Source: Nocardioides sp. L-11A
GTDB lineage: Bacteria; Actinomycetota; Actinomycetes; Propionibacteriales; Nocardioidaceae
Assembly (NCBI GenBank): GCA_029961745.1
Contig: CP124680.1
Coordinates: forward strand, 62,001-126,000
Length of the DNA: 64,000 nt
Reading direction: 5' to 3'
Position 1 is the stretch's first letter. Every line of letters begins with the position of its first letter. The position numbers were made by a program, and so were the translations under genes. The notes under the pieces were generated by a model. The model was not told the origin of the DNA. It made no database searches and saw nothing but the letters and a program-made list of their open reading frames with translations. This document shows positions 8,528-16,315 of the stretch, piece by piece.

Positions 8528-11191
8528 CCGACCGGGCGGGGGTAGCTGGTGCTCGGGCCTCGTACGACGTGGTGTGGGGCCGTAGCGGTCGATGTCGTCC
8601 AAGGCGCGCTCACGGGCCCGGGCGGGGCCGAGGTCGGCGCGGTCGCGGTTGAACGTGGTGAGCCATTGCTCGCGGGCGTCGTCGATCGTGTCGGCGACGA
8701 GGTGGGCGGTGTTGGAGTGTCGGCCGCGGGTCATGGCGACGTAGGTGGCGGCCGCGCCGGTGGTCTCGTTGAGGGCGAAGTGGGCGTGGTCGACGGTGTC
8801 GCCCTGGGCGCCGTGGACGGTGGTGGCGTAGGCGAGCTCCACGTGCGCCTTTGTGTACTCGCGGGGGAGTGTTCGGCTGCCGCGGTCACCGCGGATCTCG
8901 AGGTTGCCGTGCCGGTCGGTTCCGGTGACGGTCCAGCGGTCGCGGTTGGCGACGTCGAGGTCGCGGTCGTTGCGTCGGGTGGTGATCAGGTCGCCGACCC
9001 AGACTGGTTCGCCAGACTGGGTGTGGCTGACCGGCAGGTCGTTGGAGCTGGCACTGTGGTCGGACCGGTGGTCGGCGTGGTGGCGGTCCCGGATGCCCGC
9101 GTTGAGGTCCGCGACTTGGTCGCGGGTGTCGGTGATGACGGTGGCACCGGCAGCTCCTGCCTCGATGAGGGCGGCGGTGCGTTCGACCTCGGTGGGGTGG
9201 ATGACGATGTCGCCGCGTTCGAGGAGGTGGTCGAAGACGTGCACGGGCCTGTTGCCTTCGCGCATCAGCAGGGACAGGTCGGCGTAGGCGGGGTCGGTGA
9301 ACCGGTGGACGGTGTCGAGGGCGACTTGGGCGTGGGTGGGTGTCCAGCGGGTGGCGTGGTCGAGCACGCCGCCGCGGCCGACGGCGGGGAGCTGGTGACG
9401 GTCGCCCATGAGCGCGATCCGGGCGCCGGTCTCGTCGGCGATGGTGAACAGGGCGTGGGCGGTGTCCTGGTCGAGCATCCCGGCCTCGTCGACGAGCAGC
9501 AGGTCGCCGGGCATGAGTCGTGCTCGTGGGTCGAGCAGGTGCCGGTCAGAGCGGATGTCGAAGGGTTCGCGAGTCCAGCGGCCGTCGCCGTCCCACCGGT
9601 AGCCGTACTGATGGGCCAGCCAGGCGGCGGACGATGCAGGTGACCCGACCTCGGCTTCCGCGACGCGTGCCGCCCGCAGGGTCGGCGTCACCACCACCAT
9701 CCGCCGCTCATCCATCCCGAGCACAGATGCGGCCACTGCGAGGGTGGTGGTCTTGCCTGCGCCTGCTGCGCCCTCGACAACCACCAGCGGACTGCGACTG
9801 ACGAGAACAGTGACTACCTGTCGCTGGCCGGGGTCGAGACGTCGCCGCGCTACGACCGGACCGACACGGACCGGCCGCACCGCCGACGGGTCAGCACTGT
9901 CCTTGTCTGCGCGGCGCGCGATGCGGTCGACGAGGTCCTTCTCGACCGCGACCACACGCTTGGAGCTCAGGGACCGGATGTGTTCGGGGGCGTCGTCGCG
10001 GTCCACGAGCCGCAGGCACGTGTTGATGGTTCGTGCGGTCAGGTCCTCGACCAGCTCGCGCCGCACGACCGGTTCGGCGACGACGCCAGCAGCGGCGACG
10101 ATCCGTTCGACCTCGCCACGGATGTCCGCGCTGTTCCAGGCCGAGCGACGCGCCCCGAGCCGGGACTGCACGAGATCGGTGACGCTCTCGCGGTCGATCC
10201 CTCCGACCGCAGCCGTCGACAACCCCGCGGCGACGCGGGGCGGTTGGAAGCCGAGGTCGTGCAGCTCTTCACGCCACCGGTCGACCAGCTCGGCGCCGTC
10301 GGTCGGGACCACCTTGTCCGGTCGTGCCTCGGCCCATGCCCGCCGGTCCCATGCACGACGCAAAGCCGCGCTGGGTTCTTGGCCGGGGTGGTCGGCGCGC
10401 CACTGGGCCTCGTACCGGTCGACGTGCCGGCCGATCTGCGCAGCACGGTGGCTGAATTCTCCGGCGAACGGAGCCAGCTGGGTGATCTCGCCCGACTCAG
10501 CGTCGAGCGTGTACCCATACGCGGCGAGCGCCGTGCGGAACTCGGGGTCGCACATGACGGCGGCGTGACCGATGCCGTTGATGGCCTCGATCGAGTCCAC
10601 GACACCGACCGAGTGCAGTCCCCGCCACCCGCCTTGGGCGAACACGCGGGCGTTGACCTGCAGGTGGAGGTGCCGGTGGGGGTCGCCGGCGCGAGACGTG
10701 TAGTGCCGCACCACCGCCGCCTCGAGCCTCTCGACTGGAACCTGGATCTGCAGCCCGCGTGGTCCGACCCGGGTCGTGGAGTGCTCGGCCAGCCAGCCGA
10801 TGATCTCGACCGCCGCCCGCTCTTGGGCAGCGTCGTACGCGTCCGCGATCTCCGGGTGCAGGGATGCTGCCAAAGACCAGGTCTTCGGTCCGTTGACCAC
10901 GACCTCGACGAACCGCAACCCCTTCTTATCGGTCCGCAGGCGGCCTTTCGCGACACCGCTGGTGTCGTAGCCAGCGACCCACGTCTCGTACCCGTCACCG
11001 TCGAGCTCGCCAGCTGCACCGACAGCGACCCCGACGGTGGGGGAGTTGGTTGCGACGTACCGCTGGGCGATGCCGGAGCCCTCGGCGAGGTAGTAGTCGT
11101 CAGCCCGCGAGCGGTCGGCCTCGACGTAGTTCCGGGCGGCCTTGGCGCAGCCGCGGTAGAACTTCACGCCACCGTGCACGGCCCCGACCAC
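8495..11191 (-). CDS. MOBF-family conjugative relaxase-helicase (TrwC/TraA-like)
   Basis: Protein of 898 residues. The N-terminal relaxase domain has the paired tyrosines DDYYLAEG near residue 32 and the metal-binding histidine cluster HRHLHL (H172, H174, H176). The helicase half has a Walker A motif GAAGAGKTTT with K480 and a Walker B motif LLLVDEAGMLD, plus the late helicase motif YATTVHGAQGDTVDHA. Relaxases nick oriT and pilot one strand into a recipient; the helicase unwinds it. The start may instead be the GTG four codons later (VHGGVKFYRG). It is the only transfer gene I see, so the element is mobilisable rather than conjugative. Confidence 0.92.
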   Translation of the reverse strand: MVGAVHGGVKFYRGCAKAARNYVEADRSRADDYYLAEGSGIAQRYVATNSPTVGVAVGAAGELDGDGYETWVAGYDTSGVAKGRLRTDKKGLRFVEVVVNGPKTWSLAASLHPEIADAYDAAQERAAVEIIGWLAEHSTTRVGPRGLQIQVPVERLEAAVVRHYTSRAGDPHRHLHLQVNARVFAQGGWRGLHSVGVVDSIEAINGIGHAAVMCDPEFRTALAAYGYTLDAESGEITQLAPFAGEFSHRAAQIGRHVDRYEAQWRADHPGQEPSAALRRAWDRRAWAEARPDKVVPTDGAELVDRWREELHDLGFQPPRVAAGLSTAAVGGIDRESVTDLVQSRLGARRSAWNSADIRGEVERIVAAAGVVAEPVVRRELVEDLTARTINTCLRLVDRDDAPEHIRSLSSKRVVAVEKDLVDRIARRADKDSADPSAVRPVRVGPVVARRRLDPGQRQVVTVLVSRSPLVVVEGAAGAGKTTTLAVAASVLGMDERRMVVVTPTLRAARVAEAEVGSPASSAAWLAHQYGYRWDGDGRWTREPFDIRSDRHLLDPRARLMPGDLLLVDEAGMLDQDTAHALFTIADETGARIALMGDRHQLPAVGRGGVLDHATRWTPTHAQVALDTVHRFTDPAYADLSLLMREGNRPVHVFDHLLERGDIVIHPTEVERTAALIEAGAAGATVITDTRDQVADLNAGIRDRHHADHRSDHSASSNDLPVSHTQSGEPVWVGDLITTRRNDRDLDVANRDRWTVTGTDRHGNLEIRGDRGSRTLPREYTKAHVELAYATTVHGAQGDTVDHAHFALNETTGAAATYVAMTRGRHSNTAHLVADTIDDAREQWLTTFNRDRADLGPARARERALDDIDRYGPTPRRTRPEHQLPPPGRQVPPSPTIGF

Positions 11192-11461
11192 CGCCCGTCA
11201 CTACTCGTCAAGCACCCCAGAAATGACGCACGGCCCGTCCCGGGGGGACGGACCGAACTACGAACCTTCGTAGCATGCGTGCCGCCTGATGAGGAGTAGT
11301 TCGAAGGGATGTGGGCGGTGTGCAGCGGAGGGTCGTCAAGGGTCGGTAGCGGATGGAGTCGAATGGACAACGAGACGGTTAGAAGAGCTGGAGTGCGGTG
11401 TTGACGGGGGAGTGCGGAGAGCCCACCGGCCACGCCAGTCCGTGGCGCAGGATGGAGTCGA
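11192..11461. promoter_or_regulatory. Relaxase upstream region with a perfect palindrome
   Basis: This 270-bp stretch between the relaxase start and the next minus-strand gene has no convincing coding region. It contains CTACGAA-CC-TTCGTAG at 11258-11273, a perfect 7-bp inverted repeat, with a further GTAGTTCG at about 11296 matching the sequence just left of the palindrome in inverted form. It probably holds the relaxase promoter with an operator. Confidence 0.45.
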
Positions 11462-11828
11462 CTATGGCGCCGAACCACCGAAGATCAATGCAACCGAGAT
11501 GAGGTTGCCTGTCGCTCGTGCCAGTTCAGGAATGCCGTCGATCTGGGACGTCAACGTCACGGTCCCGATGCCGACGAGCAGCCGGCCGATAGTTTGGCAG
11601 GAAGGTCTTGTTGGAGGCGTCGGCATGCATGGTGCGCCCTAGATAGATCGCTGCGCGCTTCTCTGCACTCCGCCTCATGGTGTCGCGTAGAAGAGGGTCG
11701 TGCACGCGATCGGCAAGGTCGAGCTCGTGCTGGATCATCCGCCGGTGGAGAGCACCCCGGCCGCCCGTGGTCCAGCAAGCGCTCATGATGACGACGCCAA
11801 TCGTCGCCACCGCTTCGTCGCCGCTCAT
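11462..11828 (-). pseudogene. Small two-helix membrane protein, frameshifted
   Basis: The ATG ending at 11828 overlaps the stop of the upstream small gene (ATGA), indicating coupling. The frame encodes MSGDEAVATIGVVIMSACW... to ...ASNKTFLPN at about 11600. There the protein-like sequence jumps to another frame, IGRLLVGIGTVTLTSQIDG... ending FGGSAP with a stop at 11462-11464. Both halves have hydrophobic segments, so the intact product would be about 120 residues with two membrane helices. One indel near 11600 explains the break. I cannot tell decay from a sequencing error. Family unknown to me. Confidence 0.5.
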
Positions 11829-12032
11829 TGGGGGCCTGCGCTATTCCATCGGGGGCCGGGGGTGGACGCATCTCGCTTCTTCTCGTCCGGCACGCCCTGT
11901 GGGGCTGCTTGCTGACATTGAGGATCCGACCCGTGTTGGTGTCCCAGTTGATGGAAGTTCCGTTGGGGTGCTGGAACTCGGATCGGTTCTTGACGCGCCC
12001 TTGCGGTAGCCGTTTCCGGTGTATTTTGCCAT
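11825..12032 (-). pseudogene. Small conserved hypothetical protein, two frameshifts
   Basis: The ATG ending at 12032 has a strong AAGGAG site. After MAKYTGNGYRKGA the protein-like sequence continues only in another frame (VKNRSEFQHPNGTSINWDTN then TGRILNVSK). It then shifts again to QGVPDEKKRDASTPG..., ending at the TGA that overlaps the next ATG. A single missing base near codon 14 and another near codon 42 would restore one frame of about 70 residues. The NRSEF-HPNG-RDTNTGRI pattern recalls small proteins of unknown function seen in actinobacterial islands (from memory). Confidence 0.5.
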
Positions 12033-12101
12033 CGTTTTTCTCCTTCTAGTTGTTGCGGGCAGGAGGTGATGACGCGGAGAAACGCACGCAGGAACATCTG
12101 G

Positions 12102-12839
12102 TCAAGATGCTGGCGATGACTCGATGATCTCTGCGAGCAGCGCGCCGGTTCGCAACAAAGCGAGCGTGCGTTCGGCAATGCTGCGTAGTCGCGCGTCGAG
12201 CGCGATGAGTGAGTCGCTCACATCGTCGAGGTCGCGGATTGCCGTAATCGCCTTTTGCACGTCTGGGATGCGGTAGCCGCCGCTGCGCAGGGCGGCGGTG
12301 ATTCGCGCTTCTCGGATCGCGGTGACGGTGTAGCGCCGCGCAGTGCCGGATCGTGTTGCGACGCGGCTGGGTGCCACTAGGCCGGCCTTCTCCCAGAATC
12401 GGAGCGTCGAGGATCTGACTCCGAGAGCCTGCGACAGTTCGGTGATGCTCATCGAGTCGTCTTCGACAGGCGGGACGTCGGTCGCTGCCTCTTCGTTGAT
12501 GGTCTCCAGGGCAGACCGTGCTGAGAGCGCCTGCTCTCGTTCCGCGTTGAGCCGAGCATGAAATCCGCAGATGAGGGACGCTGCTTCCGCGCGCGGTTGT
12601 AGCCGGATGTCCCTCATGGCACGTCGAGCCTCGACCGGGCCGACTGCTGCAGCGAGGTCGCGGTAGGCGCGCAGGCTTCGCACATGTTGTGCCGAAAAGT
12701 GCCGATACCCATTCGGGGACCTGGCCGCCTCGGGGATCACACCAAGAGCTTCCAGGTCACGGACCTGCTGAACGGAGTATCCCGTCGCCGTTGCGGCGGC
12801 AGCAGTGGTCATGGATGGCGTCGTTTCGCCCGCTCTCAT
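12102..12839 (-). CDS. MerR-type regulator with two tandem DNA-binding domains
   Basis: A 245-residue protein. The first MerR-like winged helix is at about residues 10-75 (ATGYSVQQVRDLEALGVIPEAARSPNGYRHFSAQHVRSL). The second is at about 130-195 (SMSITELSQALGVRSSTLRFWEKAGLVAPSR...ARRYTVTAIREARI). A C-terminal helix of the coiled type follows (LIALDARLRSIAERTLALLRTG). The ATG ending at 12839 is preceded by GGAGG at 7-8 bases; the longer frame upstream lacks support. It is divergent from the DUF6194 gene, which is the most likely target. No cysteine ligand set is evident, so the effector is unknown. Confidence 0.82.
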   Translation of the reverse strand: MRAGETTPSMTTAAAATATGYSVQQVRDLEALGVIPEAARSPNGYRHFSAQHVRSLRAYRDLAAAVGPVEARRAMRDIRLQPRAEAASLICGFHARLNAEREQALSARSALETINEEAATDVPPVEDDSMSITELSQALGVRSSTLRFWEKAGLVAPSRVATRSGTARRYTVTAIREARITAALRSGGYRIPDVQKAITAIRDLDDVSDSLIALDARLRSIAERTLALLRTGALLAEIIESSPAS

Positions 12840-12880
12840 CGCCCAACCCTCCATTAGCACTTCAACTACATGCTTTAACC
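12840..12880. promoter_or_regulatory. Short divergent promoter region, MerR / DUF6194
   Basis: Only 41 bp separate the two starts. The AT-rich segment (TTAGCACTTCAACTACATGCTTTAACC) contrasts with the surrounding GC and must hold both promoters, consistent with control by the adjacent MerR protein. Confidence 0.5.
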
Positions 12881-13384
12881 ATGAGTATGGACCAACTTCT
12901 AGAGACAATCCGAGCTTTTGACGGGGTGCTCGAGCTTGCCCCGGGCGAGGGCAGCGCGTTCCCAGCGATCGCGTGGGGTGACCACTTCTTTTATTACGCA
13001 CCCGACGGCCAGGTGCCTACGCGTGAGCAGCCCTACGCGACCATCGTGACCAAGAACTATCCCGATGATGCCCAGTCGGACCTCGACGAGCCCGATCGCT
13101 GGCGACTGAACATCCATGTCGGCACCGACGCGTTCCTTGAGTTGATCGGTGAGGATCCTCGGTCATGGGTGACGACGCGTGACTACGCGGCCGCCGACGT
13201 GGTTCTCCCTCACCCTGTGTACCGCGGCCAGGGTTGGGTGTCGATCGTGAACCCCGGCCCGAGCACGCACGGGCTGGCTATCCGCCTCCTCCGTGAGGCG
13301 CACGAGGATGCCCAGCGCCGCGCCGCGCGCCGAGGCGCGCCCGCAAGGCCAGGCAGCGACGCAGAACACAGTGTTGACCGATAA
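12881..13384 (+). CDS. DUF6194-family protein
   Basis: A 167-residue soluble protein (MSMDQLLETIRAFDGVLELAPGEGSAFPAIAWGDHFFYYAPDG...WRLNIHVGTDAF...DVVLPHPVYRGQGWVSIVNPG), matching my memory of DUF6194, a small actinobacterial family of unknown function. The ATG at 12881 is the start after the divergent MerR promoter; ATG 12887 is an alternative. The stop lies only 12 bp before the left end of an IS remnant, so the Arg/Ala-rich C-terminus after about residue 150 may have been altered. Confidence 0.75.
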   Translation: MSMDQLLETIRAFDGVLELAPGEGSAFPAIAWGDHFFYYAPDGQVPTREQPYATIVTKNYPDDAQSDLDEPDRWRLNIHVGTDAFLELIGEDPRSWVTTRDYAAADVVLPHPVYRGQGWVSIVNPGPSTHGLAIRLLREAHEDAQRRAARRGAPARPGSDAEHSVDR

Positions 13385-13396
13385 CCCACCGCAGGG

Positions 13397-14588
13397 GGTG
13401 ACGTCCCGCCGAGTGGTGTAGTTCGTCGGCGTTGGGGTTCGTCGTGCGGCCGGTGAAGTAGGCGGCCATCGTGCGACGGTCAGTGAGTTCTTGCGACAGA
13501 CACTCACATAGGCCACGAAGCACGATGGCCTTGGACAATGGTGCACTACTCGAGGTACTTGAAGCCATGCAGGCGGGTGGGGTCGAGGACCGCGTTCGCA
13601 CCGCCGCTTAGACGATCTACCAGGCGTTGATCGACGCCGAGCTCACTGCGGTGATCGGCGCTTGGCCCGCGGAACGCAGCCCTGAGCGGTCTGCGCAACG
13701 CAACGGGTCACGGTCCCGGACCTTGTTCACGACCGCCGGTGATCTGGGAGCTGCCGATCCCGGAGCTGCGGTCGGGATCGGGATCTTCCCCCCTCTGCTC
13801 GAACGCCGGCGGCGGGTCGACCAGGCGTTGTTCGCGGTCGTGATGGAGGCCTACCTTCACGGGGTCTCGACCGGGAAGGTCGACGATCTGGTCAATGCGT
13901 TGGAACCGACACCGGGATCAGCGCACCGGGATCAGCAAGTCCGATCATTTGGAGGTCTCCCGGATCTGCGCCGGCCTCGATGAGGAGGTCGGCGCGTTCC
14001 GGGATCGGTCGCTGGCCGAGATCGCTTACCCCTACGTCTTCTTGGAAGCGACCTACTGCAAGGCCCGGGTGCACCGCCGGGTGGTGTCCCAGGGCGAGGG
14101 TGATCGCGACCGGTATCACCGCGGACGGGCGTCATTAAGGTCCTCGGGTTCGATGGCGGGGACAGCGCAGACGGGGCGTTCTGGACCGCGTTCCTGCGGG
14201 GTTTGAAGGGCCGTGGGCTGGGTGGTGTACAGCTGGTCATCAGCGATGCCCACACCGGGTTGAAGGCAGCGATCGCAGCTGTGTTTGTCGGGGCGAGCTG
14301 GCAGCGGTGCCGGGTCGACTTCATGCGCAACGTGCTGGCCGTGGTGCCGAAGGGCAACTCTGAGCCAAATTGGGATGGTCGCGGCACTGATCCGCACGAT
14401 CCACGAATTGGTTTCGCCCAGCCTGATGCCGAGCACGTGGGTGAGCAGTTCGAGGTTTCGATGGAACTCATCACCGCCACGAACAACACCACTCAAAAGG
14501 TGGCCAAGCCCGAACTCATGACGGCATCATGAGAAACCAACTGACCCGCACGGTGTCGAGAAACTCCACCACGACGCGGGACGCCACC
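13397..14588 (+). mobile_element. Decayed IS256-family (Mutator-type) insertion sequence
   Basis: The terminal inverted repeats are recognisable. The left end at 13397-13424 (GGTGACGTCCCGC...GTGGTGTAG) and the inverted right end at 14560-14588 (GGTGGCGTCCCGC...GTGGTGGAG) share most positions over about 28 bp. The body holds a broken Mutator-type transposase. I found no clear 8-9 bp target duplication. At about 1.19 kb it is a little shorter than intact family members, in keeping with the loss of the transposase C-terminus. Confidence 0.75.
13525..14532 (+). pseudogene. IS256-family transposase, multiply disrupted
   Basis: Starts MALDNGALLEVLEAMQAGG, meets an in-frame TAG at about 13609, and resumes with LIDAELTAVIGAWPAERS...RRVDQALFAVVMEAYLHGVSTGKVDDLV. 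It then shifts frame near 13890 to ISKSDHLEVSRICAGLDEEV...VFLEATYCKARV and again near 14130 to GLGGVQLVISDAHTGLKAAIAAVFVG. The first catalytic Asp of the DDE triad, normally in FLDATYCKAR, is Glu here, and the third acidic residue is missing because the C-terminal third is lost. The protein cannot be functional. Confidence 0.85.
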
Positions 14589-14595
14589 GTCAGAC

Positions 14596-14636
14596 GTCAG
14601 AGCGGAGGAATTCTCCGGTTCAACTTCCCCTTCGCG
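14596..14636 (+). repeat. Degenerate third attachment-like site
   Basis: The core GGTTCAACTTCCCCTTCGCGC (14617-14637) resembles the tRNA-derived core with small changes. The similarity to the right site extends leftward outside the core (GTCAGAGCG...GAATTC...TCC at 14596-14616 against 28062-28082). That flank is absent from the tRNA side, so this looks like a second copy of an element right end rather than chance likeness to a tRNA. Confidence 0.7.
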
Positions 14637-14641
14637 CCCGG

Positions 14642-14684
14642 GCTGGGCATCCTCCGTTCGCGAGAACGACAACGGATGCCCAGC
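14642..14684. terminator. Hairpin terminator between att-like site and POT transporter gene
   Basis: The perfect inverted repeat GCTGGGCATCC (14642-14652) and GGATGCCCAGC (14674-14684) lies 13 bp beyond the minus-strand stop at 14698. It probably ends the transporter transcript. No long T run is visible, as is common in high-GC actinobacteria. Confidence 0.6.
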
Positions 14685-14697
14685 AGCGGCTGGGGGT

Positions 14698-16161
14698 TCA
14701 GCGTCCGTCGTCGTCCGCGATAGTCCGCCTGATCCACGGGATCGAGACCGCGAAGACGGCCGCGCAGGCCAGAGCGGCGAGACCGACGGTCAGGAAGTAC
14801 TCGGTCTCGGCGGTCGGGGAGTAGGACTTTCCGGCGATCCCGCCCAGCGACGATCCGAGGGCGATCGACAAGAACATCAGGCCGACGGTCTGGGTCTGGT
14901 GGTGGGCGGGGGCGAGCCGGGTGGCGACGGCGAGCTGGACGGGGGCGATGAAGAGCTCTGCGACGGTGAAAAGGAACAGGATGCCCAAGATGGCGAGGGG
15001 TGAGATGGTCGCGCCCTCGCGGCCGGCGAGGGGCAGGAAGCAGAAGAACGCCGCGCTGATGCCGATCAGGGCGACCAGGAATTTGGCCGGGGCCGAGGGC
15101 TGACGGGTGCCCTGCCTGTTCCACCACCGCGCGAAGAGCGGGGCGAGCACGATGACGAAGGCGGGCACGACCGAGTTGAAGAACTCGGGTGCCAGGGTGA
15201 TGCCGCCGAGCTCCAGGTCGACGCGCGACGCGACGTAGACCTGCACGACCGTGAACTGCTGCTGGTAGAGCGCGAAGAAGACCGCGCCCGCGAGGTAGAG
15301 CGGGATGAGGCCCGTCACCTGCCGCCGCTCGGGCGCCGTTGTCTTCGGGCTGCGGAGCATCGTGGCGAACACGGCGGAGCTGATGAGGGCGACGGCGATT
15401 GCCGTGACGTCGGGAAGGTTGGACGGGGTGAGCCAGTCGGAGGCGACGGCGAGTACGACGAGCGCGGCGAGGGCGGCCACTGCCAGCAGCCGTGGTACGG
15501 CGCTCCCGGCCGCCACCGGGTTCGGGACCTGACGTCCCTCGGGGCTGAGGTTGCGACGCCCGAGCGTGTACACGACGAGGCCGATGGCCATGCCGACGGC
15601 TGCGGCGCCGAACGCGACGTGGAAGCCCTGCTCCTTGCGCAGCAGGCCCGTGAGGAGCGGACCGCCGAGGGCGCCCACGTTGAGGCCCATGTAGAAGAGC
15701 ATGAAGCCCGCGTCGCGACGGTGGTCGTCGGCGTCGTAGAGCAACCCCACCGAGGAGGGCATGTTGCTGATGGTGCCGCCGGTGCCCATCACCAGCAGGC
15801 CGAGTCCGACCATCAGTCCGGCCGTTCCAGGCAGCGCCGCGAGTGCCAGGTGGCCGAGCATGATCCCGACCGCGCTGACGAAAACCGTCCGCTCCGGCCC
15901 GAGGATCCGGTCGGACAGCCACGCCCCGGCGATCGTGAAGCAGTAGACCAGCGCGCCATAGGTGCCGACGATCGCGACGGCCTCCGCCGGCTGGAGCCCG
16001 AGCCCGCCCTGGTCGGCGCTGAAGTAGAGGTAGTACAGCAGGACGACCTGGGTCCCATAGAACGAGAAGCGCTCCCACATGCCGATGCCGGCCATGGTGA
16101 GAAGCCCGCGGGCGACCTGGCCCCCTCGGCGCTCCACCGGGTTAATCACTGGTGTGACCAT
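14698..16161 (-). CDS. POT/PTR-family proton-coupled peptide transporter
   Basis: A 487-residue membrane protein with about 12-14 helices. The family motif WERFSFYGTQVVLLYYL lies near residue 25, followed by AGAWLSDRILGPERTVF, the loop typical of POT symporters. The ATG ending at 16161 is preceded by AGGAG at 6 bases; the longer frame starts upstream of that site. It is divergent from the amidohydrolase operon and shares operators with it, so uptake of the pathway substrate (an N-acyl amino-alcohol or dipeptide-like compound) is a reasonable guess. Substrate not provable from sequence. Confidence 0.88.
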   Translation of the reverse strand: MVTPVINPVERRGGQVARGLLTMAGIGMWERFSFYGTQVVLLYYLYFSADQGGLGLQPAEAVAIVGTYGALVYCFTIAGAWLSDRILGPERTVFVSAVGIMLGHLALAALPGTAGLMVGLGLLVMGTGGTISNMPSSVGLLYDADDHRRDAGFMLFYMGLNVGALGGPLLTGLLRKEQGFHVAFGAAAVGMAIGLVVYTLGRRNLSPEGRQVPNPVAAGSAVPRLLAVAALAALVVLAVASDWLTPSNLPDVTAIAVALISSAVFATMLRSPKTTAPERRQVTGLIPLYLAGAVFFALYQQQFTVVQVYVASRVDLELGGITLAPEFFNSVVPAFVIVLAPLFARWWNRQGTRQPSAPAKFLVALIGISAAFFCFLPLAGREGATISPLAILGILFLFTVAELFIAPVQLAVATRLAPAHHQTQTVGLMFLSIALGSSLGGIAGKSYSPTAETEYFLTVGLAALACAAVFAVSIPWIRRTIADDDGR

Positions 16162-16172
16162 CTGATTCTCCT

Positions 16173-16301
16173 GTTCGATTAACGAACGTACGTGCGCTGA
16201 CAAGAGAGATTAAGACCACAACAGGTGGACCGCAAGGGGTTGCGTTAGCGATGCTGATCGGCCTATCGTTAATTGAACGCACGAATGTGCGATAAACGAA
16301 C
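16173..16301. promoter_or_regulatory. IclR-type operators in the divergent transporter/amidohydrolase promoter
   Basis: GTTCG-ATTAA-CGAAC at 16173-16187 is a perfect palindrome, and GTGCG-ATAAA-CGAAC at 16287-16301 is a one-mismatch version. A related CGTT-AATTG-AACG lies at 16267-16279. One operator lies close to each divergent start. The pattern matches the 15-bp palindromes bound by IclR-family proteins, and an iclR gene is encoded in this cluster at 21708. Confidence 0.65.
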
Positions 16302-16315
16302 CAGACAGGACGGTC

